Assembly: GCA_036376595.1 (NCBI GenBank)
Contig: DASVAA010000090.1
Coordinates: forward strand, 1-48,917
Origin: SMAG-U1939 sp036376595
GTDB taxonomy: Bacteria; Chloroflexota; Ktedonobacteria; Ktedonobacterales; JADMIN01
Length of the DNA stretch: 48,917 nucleotides
Direction of reading: 5' to 3'
The stretch's first letter is position 1; each line of letters starts with the position of its first letter. The position numbers were made by a program, and so were the translations under genes. The notes beneath the pieces were generated by a model. The model was given only the letters and a program-made list of their open reading frames with translations, was not told where the DNA came from and did not search any database. Below are positions 1 to 10,300 of the stretch, one piece after another.

Positions 1-167
1 GGCTGCATCAGGCCCTGCACGCCTTCCCGTCGGTGGACAATCCACCATCGAATGCGATCTGCCGCAAGCTGGGCTTCACACTGGTCGGGGAGTGTGATTT
101 CGAGTACCCCGCAGGTCACTTCATGCGCTGCAATGACTGGCACCTCGATCTCTCGGCGAGCGGTTAG
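1..167 (+). CDS. GNAT-family N-acetyltransferase, C-terminal end only
   Basis: The window opens inside a gene; the third frame reads 54 residues to a TAG at 165-167. The segment contains the typical C-terminal GNAT pattern in which an Asn in a SVDNPPSNAIC context precedes a KLGF motif, the stretch that closes the acetyl-CoA pocket (alpha4/beta6). The remaining residues (GECDFEYPAGHFMRCNDWHLD) fit the last strand and tail of RimJ/RimL-type enzymes. The acceptor substrate cannot be told from the fragment. The start lies outside the window. Confidence 0.75.
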   Translation, partial: LHQALHAFPSVDNPPSNAICRKLGFTLVGECDFEYPAGHFMRCNDWHLDLSASG

Positions 168-375
168 CCGGTCGAAATGCCAGCCATGCTCCGTGAGCTG
201 TTTCTGGCAGGCGGCGTATGAACATCCACGCTTCGCCGCACAGCGCGAGTATCATATAGCGACGCGAGATTCATGCCGCACGAGCGCGGACGAGTCCAAC
301 TGAACAGGTGCGATAGGTGCCGCGGGTGAGCGACAACATGGTATCAAAGTCGGAGCAGTATCTATGAGCGGGGAC

Positions 376-954
376 TTAGCGCCCCACTGCCGCCGTACCG
401 TCCGCGAGTGGTGTATCCGCGGCGTTGCCGTCCGGTGCGTGCCATCCCGGTTCCCAATCACCCCGCCGCGCCGTGAGGATTCGTGGCTGCGCGGGCTGCC
501 ACTCCACTGAATCATGCGCGCCTGCCGCTTGCCCGACCACAGGCACCACCGCACCAGTCGCGTCCGCTTCTGCCGCCGCAACGCCGAGCGCGCTGTGGAG
601 CGCGCGATGCAGCTCGGTCAGGCCGAAGGGCTTGAGCAGGAACTGGACGTTGGAGCCGCGCAGCCAGCGCTCGATCTCGCGCACCAGCGCGATCGGCGCC
701 GAGCAGACGATCATGGGGAGTTCGCTGAGCGGCTTGCAGAGTTGGAGCATCTGGAGCACCTGCAAGCCGTGGTCTTCGCAGCCCAGCAGCCAATCCACAA
801 TCAGCGCGTCCGGCCGCAGCGCCACCAGGGCGCGTACGTCGGCGAACGAGGGGGAGATACTGCTGACCCGGTAGCTCTCGCCGGCCAGCGCGGACTGCAT
901 GACGTCGCGCAGGCGCTCGGACTCGCAGATGATGAGGATGTGGTGCTGTGTCAT
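376..954 (-). CDS. Lone response-regulator receiver protein
   Basis: A 192-residue protein. Residues 1-125 form a CheY-like receiver: acidic residues E11/E13 after the first strand, the phospho-acceptor D54 in LIVDW, a Ser (S85) at the switch position after MIVC, and K108 in the LLKPF motif. The first acidic position is CES rather than the usual DD/ED, so Mg binding could be weaker. Residues 130-192 are Pro/Ala/Gly-rich, look disordered and carry no recognisable output domain. No histidine kinase lies beside it; the divergent neighbour is aspA. It probably acts by protein-protein contact or relay. Function beyond phospho-acceptance is unknown. Confidence 0.75.
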   Translation of the reverse strand: MTQHHILIICESERLRDVMQSALAGESYRVSSISPSFADVRALVALRPDALIVDWLLGCEDHGLQVLQMLQLCKPLSELPMIVCSAPIALVREIERWLRGSNVQFLLKPFGLTELHRALHSALGVAAAEADATGAVVPVVGQAAGAHDSVEWQPAQPRILTARRGDWEPGWHAPDGNAADTPLADGTAAVGR

Positions 955-1231
955 GTGCTTCGCTTGCCGCCTGGCGAGGAGTGTACGTGCAGTGTCGTCC
1001 GGTCAGGTAGCCGGATACAGGGCGGCTCTGGCGCACGGAGCGTGCCACGCCGCGGCAAGCTACTGGCCCGATTCGGTATGCCAAGTCGGGGACGGTCCCG
1101 TCATCCTCCGCCGTGGTAGAATCCGACTGGATTTCGGCGCCCGCGTGGCTTTCCAAATAGGCGGCTCACGTGTATGGCGTGGCGACGAACGGATACGACC
1201 AGAGACAGCACATAGAGGGGAGCTGCCGGCG

Positions 1232-2722
1232 ATGACGACGGCAAACGAGGGCCAAAGCAGCGGCGGCGGGAGCGAACAGCAGGCGGTGCGGGTCGAGAAA
1301 GACTCGCTCGGCCCGGTGAACGTGCCGGCCAACGCGCTCTACGGTGCGCAGACGCAGCGCGCGGTCGAGAACTTCCGCATCAGCGGCATGCGCGCGCACC
1401 CCGCGCTGATCGAGGCGACGGTGCTGGTGAAGAAGGCCGCCGCGCTCGCCAACATGCAGACCGGCCGGCTGGACGAACGGCTGGGGCAGGCCATCGTGCG
1501 CGCGGCGGATGAGATCCTTTCCGGGCAGTGGCACGACCAGTTCGTGGTGGACGTGTACCAGGCCGGCGCGGGCACCTCGCACAATATGAACGCCAACGAG
1601 GTGCTTGCTAACCGCGCCACCGAGCTGCTCGGCGGCCAGCGCGGCACGTACAGCGAGGTCCATCCCAACGACCACGTCAACATGGCACAATCCACCAACG
1701 ACACCTTCCCCACCGCCATGCGCGTCGCCACGCTGCTGATGATCCGCCAAACGCTGCCGGCGCTGGACGGTCTGGCCGCGGCTTTCGAGGCCAAGGGACG
1801 CGAATTCGATCACATCGTCAAGTCCGGCCGCACGCACCTGCAAGACGCGACGCCGATCCGCCTCGGCCAGGAGTTCGCCGCCTACGGTCTCACCGTCCGC
1901 CGCGATATCGACCGCCTGACCCACGCGCAGGATACGCTCTACGAGCTGAACATCGGCGGCACGGCGGTGGGCACCGGGCTGAACGCCGAGCCGGCTTACA
2001 TCAGCGCGATGGTCAAGAACCTGAGCGAGCTGACCGGCTTCCCCTTCCTCGAGGCGGAGTCGCTGGTGCAGATCGCGCCGAGCATGGCCTCGTTCGTCGA
2101 GGTGATGGGCGCGCTGCGGGTGCTGGCGACCGATCTGACCAAGATCGCCAACGACATTCGCCTGCTGGCTTCTGGTCCCGCCACCGGCTTCTACGAGATC
2201 GTGCTGCCACCGGTGCAGCCGGGGTCCTCGATCATGCCGGGCAAGGTCAACCCCTCGATGGCCGAGATGCTCAACCAGGTGTGCTTCCAGGTGCTCGGCC
2301 ACGACGCGACGGTGGCCTTCGCGGCGCAGGCCGGCCAGCTCGAATTGAACGTGATGATGCCGGTGATCATCCACAACGTGCTGTGGTCGCTCACGATCCT
2401 CAAGAACGCGACGGCCGCCTTCACCGAGCGCAGCGTCGCCGGCATCACCGCCAACGCGAAACGTGCCGAGGAGTACGCCTTCAAGAGCGCGAGCCTGGTG
2501 ACGGCGCTGGCGCCCTACATCGGCTACCACGAGGCGGCGACCATCGCCCAGGAGCAGGTCGCCACCGGCCGCGACATCCGCGACATTGTGCGCGAGCGCC
2601 ACCTGCTGCCCGAAGACGACCTGCAAGCCATCCTGCAGCCTCAGGCGATGACCGAGCCGGGGATCGCGGGCGCCGGCAAGGTGAAGACGCCGGTGATCGG
2701 CCACGGCGGCGGTGGTGGTTGA
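1232..2722 (+). CDS. aspA: Aspartate ammonia-lyase (aspartase), fumarase/aspartase superfamily
   Basis: A 496-residue cytoplasmic enzyme expected to convert L-aspartate reversibly to fumarate and ammonia, feeding the TCA cycle. Superfamily motifs are in place: GAGTS (112-116), QSTND (153-157), GRTH (199-202) and the SS-loop signature GSSIMPGKVNP (331-341). The choice of aspartase over class II fumarase rests on the VEKDSLG opening, the GTAVGTGLNAEP segment, the AGQLELNVMMPV stretch and a C-terminal MTEPGIAG, all of which resemble Bacillus-type AspB as I recall it. The reading frame is open upstream to 899, but ATG 1232 follows GAGGGG at 1215-1220 and starts where homology starts. Fumarase (fumC) remains the main alternative. 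Confidence 0.8.
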   Translation: MTTANEGQSSGGGSEQQAVRVEKDSLGPVNVPANALYGAQTQRAVENFRISGMRAHPALIEATVLVKKAAALANMQTGRLDERLGQAIVRAADEILSGQWHDQFVVDVYQAGAGTSHNMNANEVLANRATELLGGQRGTYSEVHPNDHVNMAQSTNDTFPTAMRVATLLMIRQTLPALDGLAAAFEAKGREFDHIVKSGRTHLQDATPIRLGQEFAAYGLTVRRDIDRLTHAQDTLYELNIGGTAVGTGLNAEPAYISAMVKNLSELTGFPFLEAESLVQIAPSMASFVEVMGALRVLATDLTKIANDIRLLASGPATGFYEIVLPPVQPGSSIMPGKVNPSMAEMLNQVCFQVLGHDATVAFAAQAGQLELNVMMPVIIHNVLWSLTILKNATAAFTERSVAGITANAKRAEEYAFKSASLVTALAPYIGYHEAATIAQEQVATGRDIRDIVRERHLLPEDDLQAILQPQAMTEPGIAGAGKVKTPVIGHGGGGG

Positions 2723-2747
2723 GCGAGCTATGTCCCTGTGGCGACGC

Positions 2748-2777
2748 TTGCGCCTCATGTGCATCCAATGATACGCT
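2748..2777 (+). promoter_or_regulatory. Probable promoter of the small gene at 2802
   Basis: TTGCGC at 2748-2753, an 18-nt spacer, and an extended -10 TGATACGCT whose hexamer TACGCT is at 2772-2777. The same ATGATACGCTG string recurs upstream of the gene at 28641, which supports a real -10 variant. Judged by eye only. Confidence 0.35.
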
Positions 2778-2801
2778 GGGCGCGAGCAGAGAGGGGCGGC
2801 G

Positions 2802-3002
2802 ATGACACAGACCACGGCGCACTCGGATGATACGCAGAAGCAATGGACCGCAGATCGCGAGGAGCAGATCCGCTGCAACCGGGCAGTGATCGAGTTGCTC
2901 CGTGCTTGGGAACACGAGGATGCCCAGGAGCAGCGCGAAACGCTGGAATTCCTGATGCGGGCACTGGACGAGGATCGGCCCTCGTCGCGCGTGCTGTTCT
3001 GA
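2802..3002 (+). CDS. Small hypothetical protein (66 aa)
   Basis: A charged 66-residue protein with no signal peptide or membrane segment. Residues 15-58 should be helical and are rich in Glu, Arg and Leu (RAVIELLRAWEHEDAQEQ), like a small adaptor or coiled-coil protein. ATG 2802 is preceded by GAGGGG at 2791-2796, the same ribosome site and spacing as aspA, and a plausible promoter lies just upstream, so I take it as a real gene. I do not recognise the family. Confidence 0.55.
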   Translation: MTQTTAHSDDTQKQWTADREEQIRCNRAVIELLRAWEHEDAQEQRETLEFLMRALDEDRPSSRVLF

Positions 3003-3156
3003 CTTGCCCCAACCTACTATGCTTGTCCCGACCCAGCCGCCGATAGACCAGTCAGATGCGCAACCGGGATTACCCGCGGCTCTTCAGGCCGCCTGGCTGC
3101 TCCAACGTGACGCTCGCCTGCGGACACAACCGCTTGAAAATGCCGGGCCGATGTGC

Positions 3157-3792
3157 TCAGCGTGCTGGTTGGCATTCCAGCCAGTACCACGAGGACGGCA
3201 GCCCGCCGTCGGTGCCCTCCACGGCGCGCATGACGGCGAAGTGTGGCGCGAAGAGCGCACGGACCTCGTCGGCGGTCATGCCGATCGGCCGGCCGCGCAT
3301 CAGGCGTGGGGCGAAGGCGTAGAGCAGGTACGTCGCGCCGGGAGCGGCGAGCGGGGCGATACCGCTCGCGTAGCGCGACCGACCCTCTGGCGGCAGGCCA
3401 TGCACGCAGCCGAGGTCGAACAGCAGCGAGTAAGATGCGGGCGGGCCGAGATCGAGCGCGCCCAGCGCCGTCACGTCGCCGCGCACGAAGCGCACGAAAC
3501 CGGCGAGCGGGCCAGCCGCCGCGGCTTTGGCTCGCGCGCGGGCGATTGCTGGCGCGACGAAGTCCACGCCCACCACGTCCCAGCCCAGGCGCGCCAGATA
3601 GAGCGCGTTGGTGCCGGTGCCACAGCCCAGGTCAAGCGCACGCCCGGAGAGCAGCGCCGTGTCGCCCGTGACCGTCGCTACCAGCTCGGGTGGTGAGATG
3701 CCGCTGTCCCACGGCGGGCGCCCGCGGCGGTACATCAGGCTGAAGCGCGCCCGGCGCAGCCACGACCACGAGGTCGGCCCGGTCCCCTTCAT
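3157..3792 (-). CDS. Class I SAM-dependent methyltransferase
   Basis: A 211-residue protein with a Rossmann methyltransferase fold. Motif I is LDLGCGTGTN (53-62), followed by the acidic end of strand 2 (VVGVDF, 74-79) and a motif-IV-like FDLGCVHGLP. The PPWDSG segment near residue 30 resembles the thiopurine-methyltransferase/TehB type, so a small-molecule substrate is more likely than DNA or protein. Its ATG overlaps the stop of the upstream LuxR/MalT regulator (ATGA, 3789-3792), so the two are translationally coupled and probably one operon. The substrate is unknown. Confidence 0.8.
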   Translation of the reverse strand: MKGTGPTSWSWLRRARFSLMYRRGRPPWDSGISPPELVATVTGDTALLSGRALDLGCGTGTNALYLARLGWDVVGVDFVAPAIARARAKAAAAGPLAGFVRFVRGDVTALGALDLGPPASYSLLFDLGCVHGLPPEGRSRYASGIAPLAAPGATYLLYAFAPRLMRGRPIGMTADEVRALFAPHFAVMRAVEGTDGGLPSSWYWLECQPAR

Positions 3793-6700
3793 AGCAGGTT
3801 CCCTTCGCGAGCGAGCGCGCTGGCGTGCGCGCGATTGGAGGCGCCCAGCTTGGCGTAGACGCGACGCAGGTGTGTCTTGACGGTGGATTCCGCGATCACC
3901 AGATGGTTGGCGATGGCGTGGTTCGACCAGCCCGCGGCGACCAGGCGCAGCACGGCCAGCTCATGCTCCGTGGGCCGCGCACCCGGCCGCACCCGGAACG
4001 CCGCCAGCAGCCGCCGCGCGTAGGCTGGCGCCACCCCATATGCCGCCGCCCGGCGCAGCAGCGCCTCCATCGGCGCACCCAGGTCGACGAAGAGGCGCGT
4101 ATAGCGTTCCGGCTCGGCGAGCTTGAGCGCGCGCTCGATGGCCACCAGCGCCCGATCGGCATCGCCCGCGCCCTGCCATGCCAGGGCTTCGAGCGCCAGC
4201 AGGGTGATCACCTGGCCGCACTCGCCCCGCGCTTCGACCGCCGCGCGCGCCTGTTCGGCCAGCTCGGCCGCCTCGGCGTGGAGGCCCTGTGCCAGCCGCA
4301 GCCGCACAACCGTCTCGCGCTCGATCACCTGCAGACCCTCGCTCGGCGGCGGGGCCGCGTCCGCCGTCTCCACAGCTTCCGCCACGTCTATCTGGGCCGT
4401 AGTAAGCGCAGCTGCCCAGGCCGCGGCGGCCTCCAGGCCGCCCGTCATGATCTGCCACCGCGCGCGGATCGCCGCCTTCCACCGCGGCAGGTCCGGCGCC
4501 GGACCTCCCAGCGCGTCGGCCTCGGCGAAGACGGCGCGCGCGTGCTCGTGGTCGCCGCGTGCCAGGTGCAAGCGCACGAGCAGCTCGTCCACCATGATCA
4601 ATTGTGAGGTATCGCCGACCCGCCGCACCAGCCCAGCGGCCTGCTCGGCATGGCGTGCCGCGTCGTCCAGCTCGTCCCACTCGTAGAGCACCTCGCCCAG
4701 GAACTGGTAGGCCAACGCGGCATATGGCGCGGGCGTCGTGTCGGCGGCGCCGGCCGTCTGCTGGATCACCTCGCGGCACCAGCGTACGGCTTCACGTAAC
4801 CTGCCGGCTCCCATATGGATCAGCGCCAGGCATCCCATGACGTAAGCGGCGAGAAACGCGTTGCCGCTCTGCTGGGCCAGGCGCGCCGCCGCCTCGTAGG
4901 TGCGCTCAGCGGCGGGCAGGTCGCAGGCGATCCGGTAGGTATGGCCCAGCTCGGCGGTGAGGGCCGCGCGCCAGGGGAGGGAAGCGGTGGGCACCTGACG
5001 CAGCGCCTCGCGTGCGAGGGCTGCGCTGTGATCGAGGTCACCCTTGCCGCGGCTGAGGTAGGCGCGCAAGAAGGCTAGCTCGGCGGCCAGCTCCGGCGGC
5101 GGGTCGTCGGGGATCGCGCCGGCATCCGCGAAGCGGCGCACGATGCGCTCGGCGGTCGCCACGTCGTGTGTGTAGACGGCGGCGTGGGCGTAGGCCAGCG
5201 CGAGGCGCGGGCGGGCAAAGAGCAGCGCGGCGGGCAGGGCGTCGAGCCAGCCGCGCACCGTCGCCACCTCGCCACGCTCCCACATCGTGGGCAGCGCGAT
5301 GGCTTCGATGAGGTCGGCCGCCCGCTCGGCGTCACCGGCGGCAAGCGCGTAGCGCACGGCCTCAGGGACGGCGCCGTGGCGCTCGTGCCACGCGCTCGCG
5401 CGGCGGCACAGCTCCGCCTCGCGCTCTGGTGCTTCGCGCCGCAGCCGCGAGTGGAGCACCTGCGCGAAGAGATGGTGATAACGATACCAGCGGCCTTCGG
5501 CGTCGAGCGGAATCACGAAGAGCTGCTCATCCACCAGCCGGCGCAGCATGGCATCGCCGTCCTTGCCATCCGTGACGGCATCGCAGAGTGGCGCGCACAG
5601 CCGCGCGAGCACCGACGTATCGAGCAGAAAGCGCTGCACCTCGGGGAGCTGGCGGGACAACACTTCTTCGACGAGGTACGGCTCGACGTCGCGGGCGCTG
5701 GTGAGGCGCGCGTCCAGCTCGCCGGACGAGACAGGGCGGCCGCGCAGGGCAAGCGCAGCGAGCTGCAAGCCGGCCAACCATCCCTCGGTGCGCTCGGCGA
5801 GCAGGTCCACCGCCTCGGGCGCGAGCTGCAGCCCCATGACGCGCTGTAAGAACGCTGTGACCTCGTCGCGCGTGCAGCGCAGATCGGGGGCGCGCAGCTC
5901 GGCGAGGTGGCCGTGGGCGCGCAGGCGCGCGAGCGGCAGCGGCGGCTCGACGCGGCTGGAGAGGATGAGGTGCAAGCGTGGTGGCAGATGCTCCAGCAAA
6001 TACGCCACGCTCTCGTGGATCGCGGGTGCCGAGATCACGTGATAGTCGTCGAGGATCAGCGTGATGTCGCGCGGGGAGGCGGCTAGCGCGTTGATGACGC
6101 CGGCCACAGTGAGCGCCAGGCCGGCGGGGTGCCGCGAGCGCAGTGGCGCCACGGTCTCCGGCGCGAGATGGGGCGCCGCGATGCGGCGCAGCGCGGCCAC
6201 CACGTACGACCAGAACTGCGCCGGATCGTTGTCGGCCTCGTCCAGCGAGACCCACGCGACCGCTACATCGCGGCCGGTGAGGGTGGCCCGCCATTCGGCA
6301 AGCAGGGTCGTCTTGCCGAACCCAGCCGGCGCGACGACGAGCGTCAGCGGGGTGTGTGCCTGCTGCGCGAGCCAGCCGATCAGCCGCCGGCGGCGCACGA
6401 TCTGGGGTCGCGCCGGCGGGATGCTGAGCTTCGTCGCGAGCAGCACGTTGGCGTGCGTGCCGGAGTCGGCTGGATCATCGTCGTCGCTCTGAGGATGATG
6501 TGGCGCAGCTGGTAGAGCGGGTATCGCGCCGCTGCCGGCGAGCTGCGCCGCCGCCTGGTGCAGCCGCGCGGCCGTGAGCTGCTGCGACTTGCCCAGGTAG
6601 GCCTTGCGCAGCCGGCGCCCGGTGCGGTGGTAGGCCACCCAATAATCGCCTCCGCGCTGGCGGCGCTCCTTGCGCACCGTCACATTGCCCAGTGCGTGGC

Positions 6701-6848
6701 GCAGCTCGAACGACCGCGTCGTTGGCTGCGCCAGCCAATCAAACCATTCTGGCGAATCGAGCGCGATGGTGTGCTCCTCTGGCTGGTCCTGGCTGTGGCT
6801 GTGGAGCACCTCCGCGATCACCTGCGGCACTCGCTGTGTCATCAGCAC
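3789..6848 (-). CDS. Giant LuxR-family transcriptional regulator, MalT/STAND type
   Basis: A 1019-residue one-protein signal switch. Residues 30-105 form a basic module (RKERRQRGGDYWVAYHRTGR then KAYLGKSQQLT), which I associate with Ktedonobacterial LuxR proteins. A STAND NTPase follows with Walker A APAGFGKTT (173-181) and Walker B LILDD (264-268). Residues 480-900 are helical TPR/MalT-type repeats for ligand or partner binding. Residues 959-1019 are a LuxR helix-turn-helix (TEHELAVLRLVAAGWSNHAI, STVKTHLRRVYAKL). In MalT-type proteins, ATP and an inducer drive oligomerisation and DNA binding. The inducer is unknown. Its gene directly faces the operator-bearing region at 6865-7220, so it may regulate the secreted protein at 7327, which is an inference from position only. 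Confidence 0.9.
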   Translation of the reverse strand: MLMTQRVPQVIAEVLHSHSQDQPEEHTIALDSPEWFDWLAQPTTRSFELRHALGNVTVRKERRQRGGDYWVAYHRTGRRLRKAYLGKSQQLTAARLHQAAAQLAGSGAIPALPAAPHHPQSDDDDPADSGTHANVLLATKLSIPPARPQIVRRRRLIGWLAQQAHTPLTLVVAPAGFGKTTLLAEWRATLTGRDVAVAWVSLDEADNDPAQFWSYVVAALRRIAAPHLAPETVAPLRSRHPAGLALTVAGVINALAASPRDITLILDDYHVISAPAIHESVAYLLEHLPPRLHLILSSRVEPPLPLARLRAHGHLAELRAPDLRCTRDEVTAFLQRVMGLQLAPEAVDLLAERTEGWLAGLQLAALALRGRPVSSGELDARLTSARDVEPYLVEEVLSRQLPEVQRFLLDTSVLARLCAPLCDAVTDGKDGDAMLRRLVDEQLFVIPLDAEGRWYRYHHLFAQVLHSRLRREAPEREAELCRRASAWHERHGAVPEAVRYALAAGDAERAADLIEAIALPTMWERGEVATVRGWLDALPAALLFARPRLALAYAHAAVYTHDVATAERIVRRFADAGAIPDDPPPELAAELAFLRAYLSRGKGDLDHSAALAREALRQVPTASLPWRAALTAELGHTYRIACDLPAAERTYEAAARLAQQSGNAFLAAYVMGCLALIHMGAGRLREAVRWCREVIQQTAGAADTTPAPYAALAYQFLGEVLYEWDELDDAARHAEQAAGLVRRVGDTSQLIMVDELLVRLHLARGDHEHARAVFAEADALGGPAPDLPRWKAAIRARWQIMTGGLEAAAAWAAALTTAQIDVAEAVETADAAPPPSEGLQVIERETVVRLRLAQGLHAEAAELAEQARAAVEARGECGQVITLLALEALAWQGAGDADRALVAIERALKLAEPERYTRLFVDLGAPMEALLRRAAAYGVAPAYARRLLAAFRVRPGARPTEHELAVLRLVAAGWSNHAIANHLVIAESTVKTHLRRVYAKLGASNRAHASALAREGNLL

Positions 6849-6864
6849 CTCTCCCCCCTGCTGA

Positions 6865-7018
6865 GTTACCCAACCCCTGGGGACCCGTGCCGCTCTCGGG
6901 GAGCGGCCAGCGACAAGTGGAAGGTATGAAGCGGGCAGGATTGCCTTATTGTTGCGGTGTCGAGCACCTCCTTTCGCTCGCGGCGGGCACCGATGCGGCG
7001 GCCCATCCGTTGGGTAAC
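6865..7018. promoter_or_regulatory. Inverted operator-like pair, copy A (GTTACCCAAC / GTTGGGTAAC)
   Basis: In the 478-bp region between the divergent LuxR gene and the secreted-protein gene, GTTACCCAAC (6865-6874, in context TGAGTTACCCAAC) and its reverse complement GTTGGGTAAC (7009-7018) stand as an inverted pair. The same pair occurs at 12066-12199 before the next secreted-protein gene. The right site lies 117 bp before the conserved promoter segment at 7126. This looks like two binding sites for one regulator, perhaps with looping. Confidence 0.55.
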
Positions 7019-7125
7019 AGCCGCACGCGCACCGCTATCTCGCGCCACACCCGACATAAAAGCGCAATGGCGCTCTCCAAGCGGAGCGAGCGGGGACCAT
7101 AATACGCCCCCTTCGCGATCACAGC

Positions 7126-7220
7126 AAGTACGCCATTTGGGTGAAAAGTGCGCTGCCAGCGCCGGTTACACTGGATAGGCGCCCAATAGCGGGCAGGAGT
7201 CAGCAGCGGAAGGCTGACGG
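7126..7220 (+). promoter_or_regulatory. Conserved promoter-plus-leader module, copy A
   Basis: Shared with 12306-12400 in sequence and spacing: AAGTACGCC (7126), TTTGGGTGA (7136), TACACTGG (7167), GCCCAA (7181), GGCAGGAG (7192) and GGAAGG (7208). TACACT is a likely -10; TTGGGT sits 24 nt before it, too far for a sigma-70 -35, so it may be an activator or alternative-sigma site. In the leader, GTCAGC (7199-7204) pairs with GCTGAC (7213-7218) around a loop containing GGAAG. Confidence 0.55.
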
Positions 7221-7326
7221 TGGATGATGTGCGATGGCCGGGTGGTTGGAAAGGAGGGGGTCGAGCCATCGCGGGCGGGCGAATGACCTTCTGCGCTGCC
7301 TCCCCAGACGAAAAGAGGTAACCGAG

Positions 7327-10300
7327 TTGCATCGCTGGAATCGGCCATTCAGACACGCGATCTCGGCACGTATCCCCACGTTTGGATTCGCTTTTGCGCT
7401 CCTCCTGAGCTTGTTGGTCGCCGCTCCGGCGCAGGCCGCGCCGCACAGTAGCAATCCCGGCGCACCAGCAGGCAAGGGCCACGGCCCGACAGTCAGCAGC
7501 GCACTCAAGCACGATACTTCACCCAGGCTCGCCACGATGAAACCCTCGAAGTCGGCGAGCCAAGCGAACAACAAGAAGACACAGGCGGTGCCGCTGCACG
7601 CCGTGCCGCACTCGACCCTGAACTCCGCGGCCAAGAGCGGCAGCGCAGACGTCCAGACGAGCGTCACCACCAACACCATGCCGGCCTTCGGACAGAACTT
7701 CGAGGGCGTCGGCAACCTCAACGGGGTGCTCCCGCCCGATACCCAGGGCGCGGTTGGTCCGAACAACTACGTTCAGATGATCAATCTGAGCTTCGCCGTC
7801 TACAATAAGCAGGGCAATCTGCTGTACGGGCCAGTGCCCAATACCACATTGTGGCAGGGCTTCGGCGGCCCGTGCGAGACCTTCAACGGCGGCGACCCGA
7901 TCACGCTCTACGACGAGAACGCCGACCGCTGGTTCATGAGCCAGCTCGCCTACCCTGGCGGCTCGCAGGGCTACCACGAGTGCATCGCGATCTCGCAGAC
8001 CGGCGACCCGACCGGCGCGTGGTATCGCTACGACTTCCTCTTTAGCTCGGACACGCTGAACGACTATCCCAAGTTCGGCGTCTGGCCCGATGCCTACTAC
8101 ATGAGCGCCAACGACTTCCTGAACGCATCGTCGTTCACGGGCGTCACCGCGATCGCGTTCAACCGCGCCCAGATGCTGGCCGGCCAACAGGCGACCACGG
8201 TATCCTTCACCATCGGCTCGCAGTACGGCAGCCTCCTGCCGGCCAACGCCGATGGCGGGGCGCTGGGCTTCAATCCGCCGGCCGGGGCTCCGGAGCAGTA
8301 CTTCGACATGTGCGATGACTCTTTCGGAACCTGCTCGACCGACCAGATCCAGATGTGGAACTTCCACGTGGACTGGTCCAACCCGGCGAACTCGACGTTC
8401 GGCAACAACGGCGCGCCGAGCCAGATCTTCCAGACCGCGCCGTTCGACTCGAATCTGTGCAACTACAACCGCAGCTGCATCCCGCAGCCGGGCACGAGCG
8501 TCGGCCTGGATGCGCTGTCGGATCGCCTGATGTACCGCGCGGACTATCGCAACCTGGGCGGCACGCAGGCGGTCGTCTTCGACGACAGCGTGGACGTGAA
8601 CGGCTCCGACCACGCCGGCATTCGCTGGTATGAGCTGACCAACAGCGGCTCGGGCTGGTCGATCAACCAGCAGGGCACCTACGCGCCCGACTCAGATAAC
8701 CGCTGGATGGGCAGCGCGGCGCTCGATGCGTCGGGCGATATCGCGATCGGCTTCTCGGTGTCGAGCGCGAGCACCTTCCCCTCGATCCGCGTGGCGGGCC
8801 GGCTGGCCGGTGACCCGGCTGGGCAGCTCTCACAGGGCGAGGAGACGATGATCGCCGGCGGCGGCTCGCAGACCAGCGGCTTCTCTCGCTGGGGCGACTA
8901 TGCCGCGATGCAGGTGGACCCCACCGACGGCTGTACGTTCTGGTTCACCTCCGAGTACATGCAGACGACCAGCGCCGCCGATTGGCACACGCGCATCGGG
9001 TCGTTCAAGTTCCCGTCCTGTACGGCTGGCCCGCATGGCACCCTCACCGGCACGGTGACGGATGCCAGCAATAACAACCCCGTCGTGGGGGCCACGGTGA
9101 GCGCGGGGGTCGCCAGCACGACGACCGATTCGCAGGGCAATTACACGATGACCCTGCCCGCGGCGAGCTACAACGTGACCTACTCGGCGTTCGGCTATGC
9201 CACGCAGACCGTCAACGGCGTGCAGATCAGCGACGGCGGCACCACGACGGAAAACGTGGCGCTCACGCCATCACCGTCGGTGCATGTGACCGGTACGGTC
9301 TCCGACGGCTCGGGGCACGGCTGGCCACTCTACGCCAGGATCGACATTACCGGCAGGCCAGGTGGACCGATCTTCACCAATCCGGCCACCGGCCAGTACA
9401 GTGTGACGCTGCCGCAGAACGCCACCTATAGCCTGAAGGTGACGGCTGACATCGCCGGCTACCAGGTCGTGAACGACTCGGTGACCGTCGGCACCAGCGA
9501 CCTCACGCACGACATTTCGATCCCGGTTGCTCCCACCTGCACGGTGCCCGGCTACCAGTTCCAGTACGGCACACCGGTCCTAAACGAGCCGTTCGACGGC
9601 TCGACCATGCCGGCCGGCTGGACGGTGGTAGACAACAAGGGCAACGGCGAAGTGTGGCAGATCGGCGATCCTGAGGGCCGCGGCAACCTGACCGGCGGCT
9701 CGGGCAACTTTGCCGACATCAACTCCGACTACTACGGCTTTACCAACAGTCAGGATACGTCGCTGGTCAGCCCGGCCATGGATCTGACCAACACGGCGAC
9801 GCCGATCCTGCAGTTCCACACCGATTACTTCGGGTATCCCGGCCAGACTGGTGCCATTGACGTGAGCACCGATGGCGGGGCGACCTGGAGCAATGTATGG
9901 CAACACACCAGCGACAGCGTCCGTGGTCCGGTGCTGGAGCAGGTAGCGATCCCGCAGGCTGGCGGACACAGCTCCGTTCAACTGCGCTTCCACTTCATCA
10001 GCTCCTTTGGCTGGTGGTGGGAGGTTGACGACGTCGCGGTGATGAACCGCTCGTGCCAGCCGATCCCCGGCGGCCTGGTGGTCGGCAATGTGACCGACGC
10101 CAACACCGGCACGGGCATCAACGGCGCAACCGTCGCCAGCGTCGACCAGCCGGCCGATAAGGGCGTCACGCGCGCCACGCCTGACGACCCGAACCTGGGC
10201 GACGGCTACTACTGGCTGTTCTCGTCGCTGACCGGGTCGCACGCGTTCACCGCGAGCAAGCCGCCGTACCAGGCGGACACCGAAACGCTCAACGTGGCGG

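Noticed and set aside
1166..2878. A 570-codon open frame antisense to aspA
   Set aside because: Arg/His/Gly-rich translation with no domain; a by-product of high GC in the opposite strand of a clear gene.
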